Shown: in pieces, positions 63,779-64,000 of the stretch
How the letters are laid out: each line of letters begins with the position of its first letter
Position numbering within the stretch: the first letter of the stretch is position 1
Assembly: GCA_902702965.1 (NCBI GenBank)
Contig: CACRXP010000069.1
Span: forward strand, 1,441,244 to 1,505,243
Direction: 5' to 3'
Length of the DNA: 64,000 nt
Source of the DNA: Spirometra erinaceieuropaei
Lineage: Eukaryota; Platyhelminthes; Cestoda; Diphyllobothriidea; Diphyllobothriidae
The notes under the pieces: generated by a model
What the model saw: the letters and a program-made list of their open reading frames with translations, nothing else
Told to the model about the DNA's origin: nothing
Databases searched by the model: none
Program-made: the position numbers and the translations under genes

Positions 63779-64000
63779 GAATTTCAGCCGTTTCTGATTC
63801 TTAAGCGTTGACGGAATAATAGGCATTTATGTGTCAGACAAGGATGGCGCTAGAATAGCCGGTGGTATGTTTACTGCCATCTCACTGTCACAGCTTCTAT
63901 TGATGAGGTGCCTGAGCAGGCTTTCTTAAATTATGTTGTCACCTCCTTTATTGGCTCAATACAGCAGGCGAACAAAATTGGCCTCGGGGATTTATCGTAC

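Overview
This window is eukaryotic, repeat-dense genomic DNA, most likely from a parasitic flatworm. The best fit is a cestode with a large, transposon-rich genome, but a trematode is not excluded. The pointers are a CsRn1-type Ty3/gypsy element with a tRNA-Trp-like primer site, several families of Penelope-like elements (PLEs) with GIY-YIG endonucleases and hammerhead ribozymes, CR1-like LINEs, Helitrons with PIF1 helicase, remnants of a C2H2 zinc-finger tail, and genes cut into small exons with GT-AG introns of about 100 bp and possibly 38 bp. No bacterial operon, rRNA gene or CRISPR array was seen. There are two assembly ambiguities: a 59-base N run (22370-22428) and one N at 38104.

The one cellular gene I can name is on the minus strand (44342 to 40210). 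Five exons join in compatible phase and encode a full EndoU (XendoU / poly(U)-specific endoribonuclease) domain with the expected E-H, H and K residues. Its introns contain a foldback element and a tRNA-derived SINE. The first exon, with start and signal peptide, was not found. A second, unidentified host gene is suggested on the plus strand by a 147-bp phase-0 exon (49156-49302) and a phase-compatible candidate terminal exon (50841-50942). Weaker exon candidates lie at 59265-59334 and 63632-63778.

Layout. 0-8.9 kb: PLE fragments, SINEs and two palindromic TA-flanked foldback elements. 8990-13768: a nearly complete gypsy element with LTRs, primer site, gag, protease, RT, RNase H and integrase, bounded by a 4-bp target duplication. 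14-21.5 kb: PLE pieces, a zinc-finger-tail pseudogene and a mariner remnant. 21.6-31.5 kb: a local duplication carrying Helitron 5' ends, then two Helitrons almost head to tail, with a foldback element and a PLE inside the first and a head-to-head SINE pair inside the second. 31.8-35.95 kb: a nested PLE cluster with an internal inversion, a SINE dimer and a long palindrome. 36.1-38.1 kb: a CR1-like LINE. 40.2-44.3 kb: EndoU. 45-64 kb: mostly degenerate repeats, another PLE, another foldback element, a gypsy integrase scrap, a second CR1-like LINE ending in an inverted SINE pair, and unassigned sequence.

The most unusual signals are hammerhead-type cores in the PLE tails whose helix III is a 4-base palindrome that differs between families (ACGT and AATT) but stays self-complementary; PLE copies whose internal inversions have the layout expected of twin priming, one starting at the predicted ribozyme cleavage site; and the multi-exon EndoU gene, hidden because no single open frame covers it.
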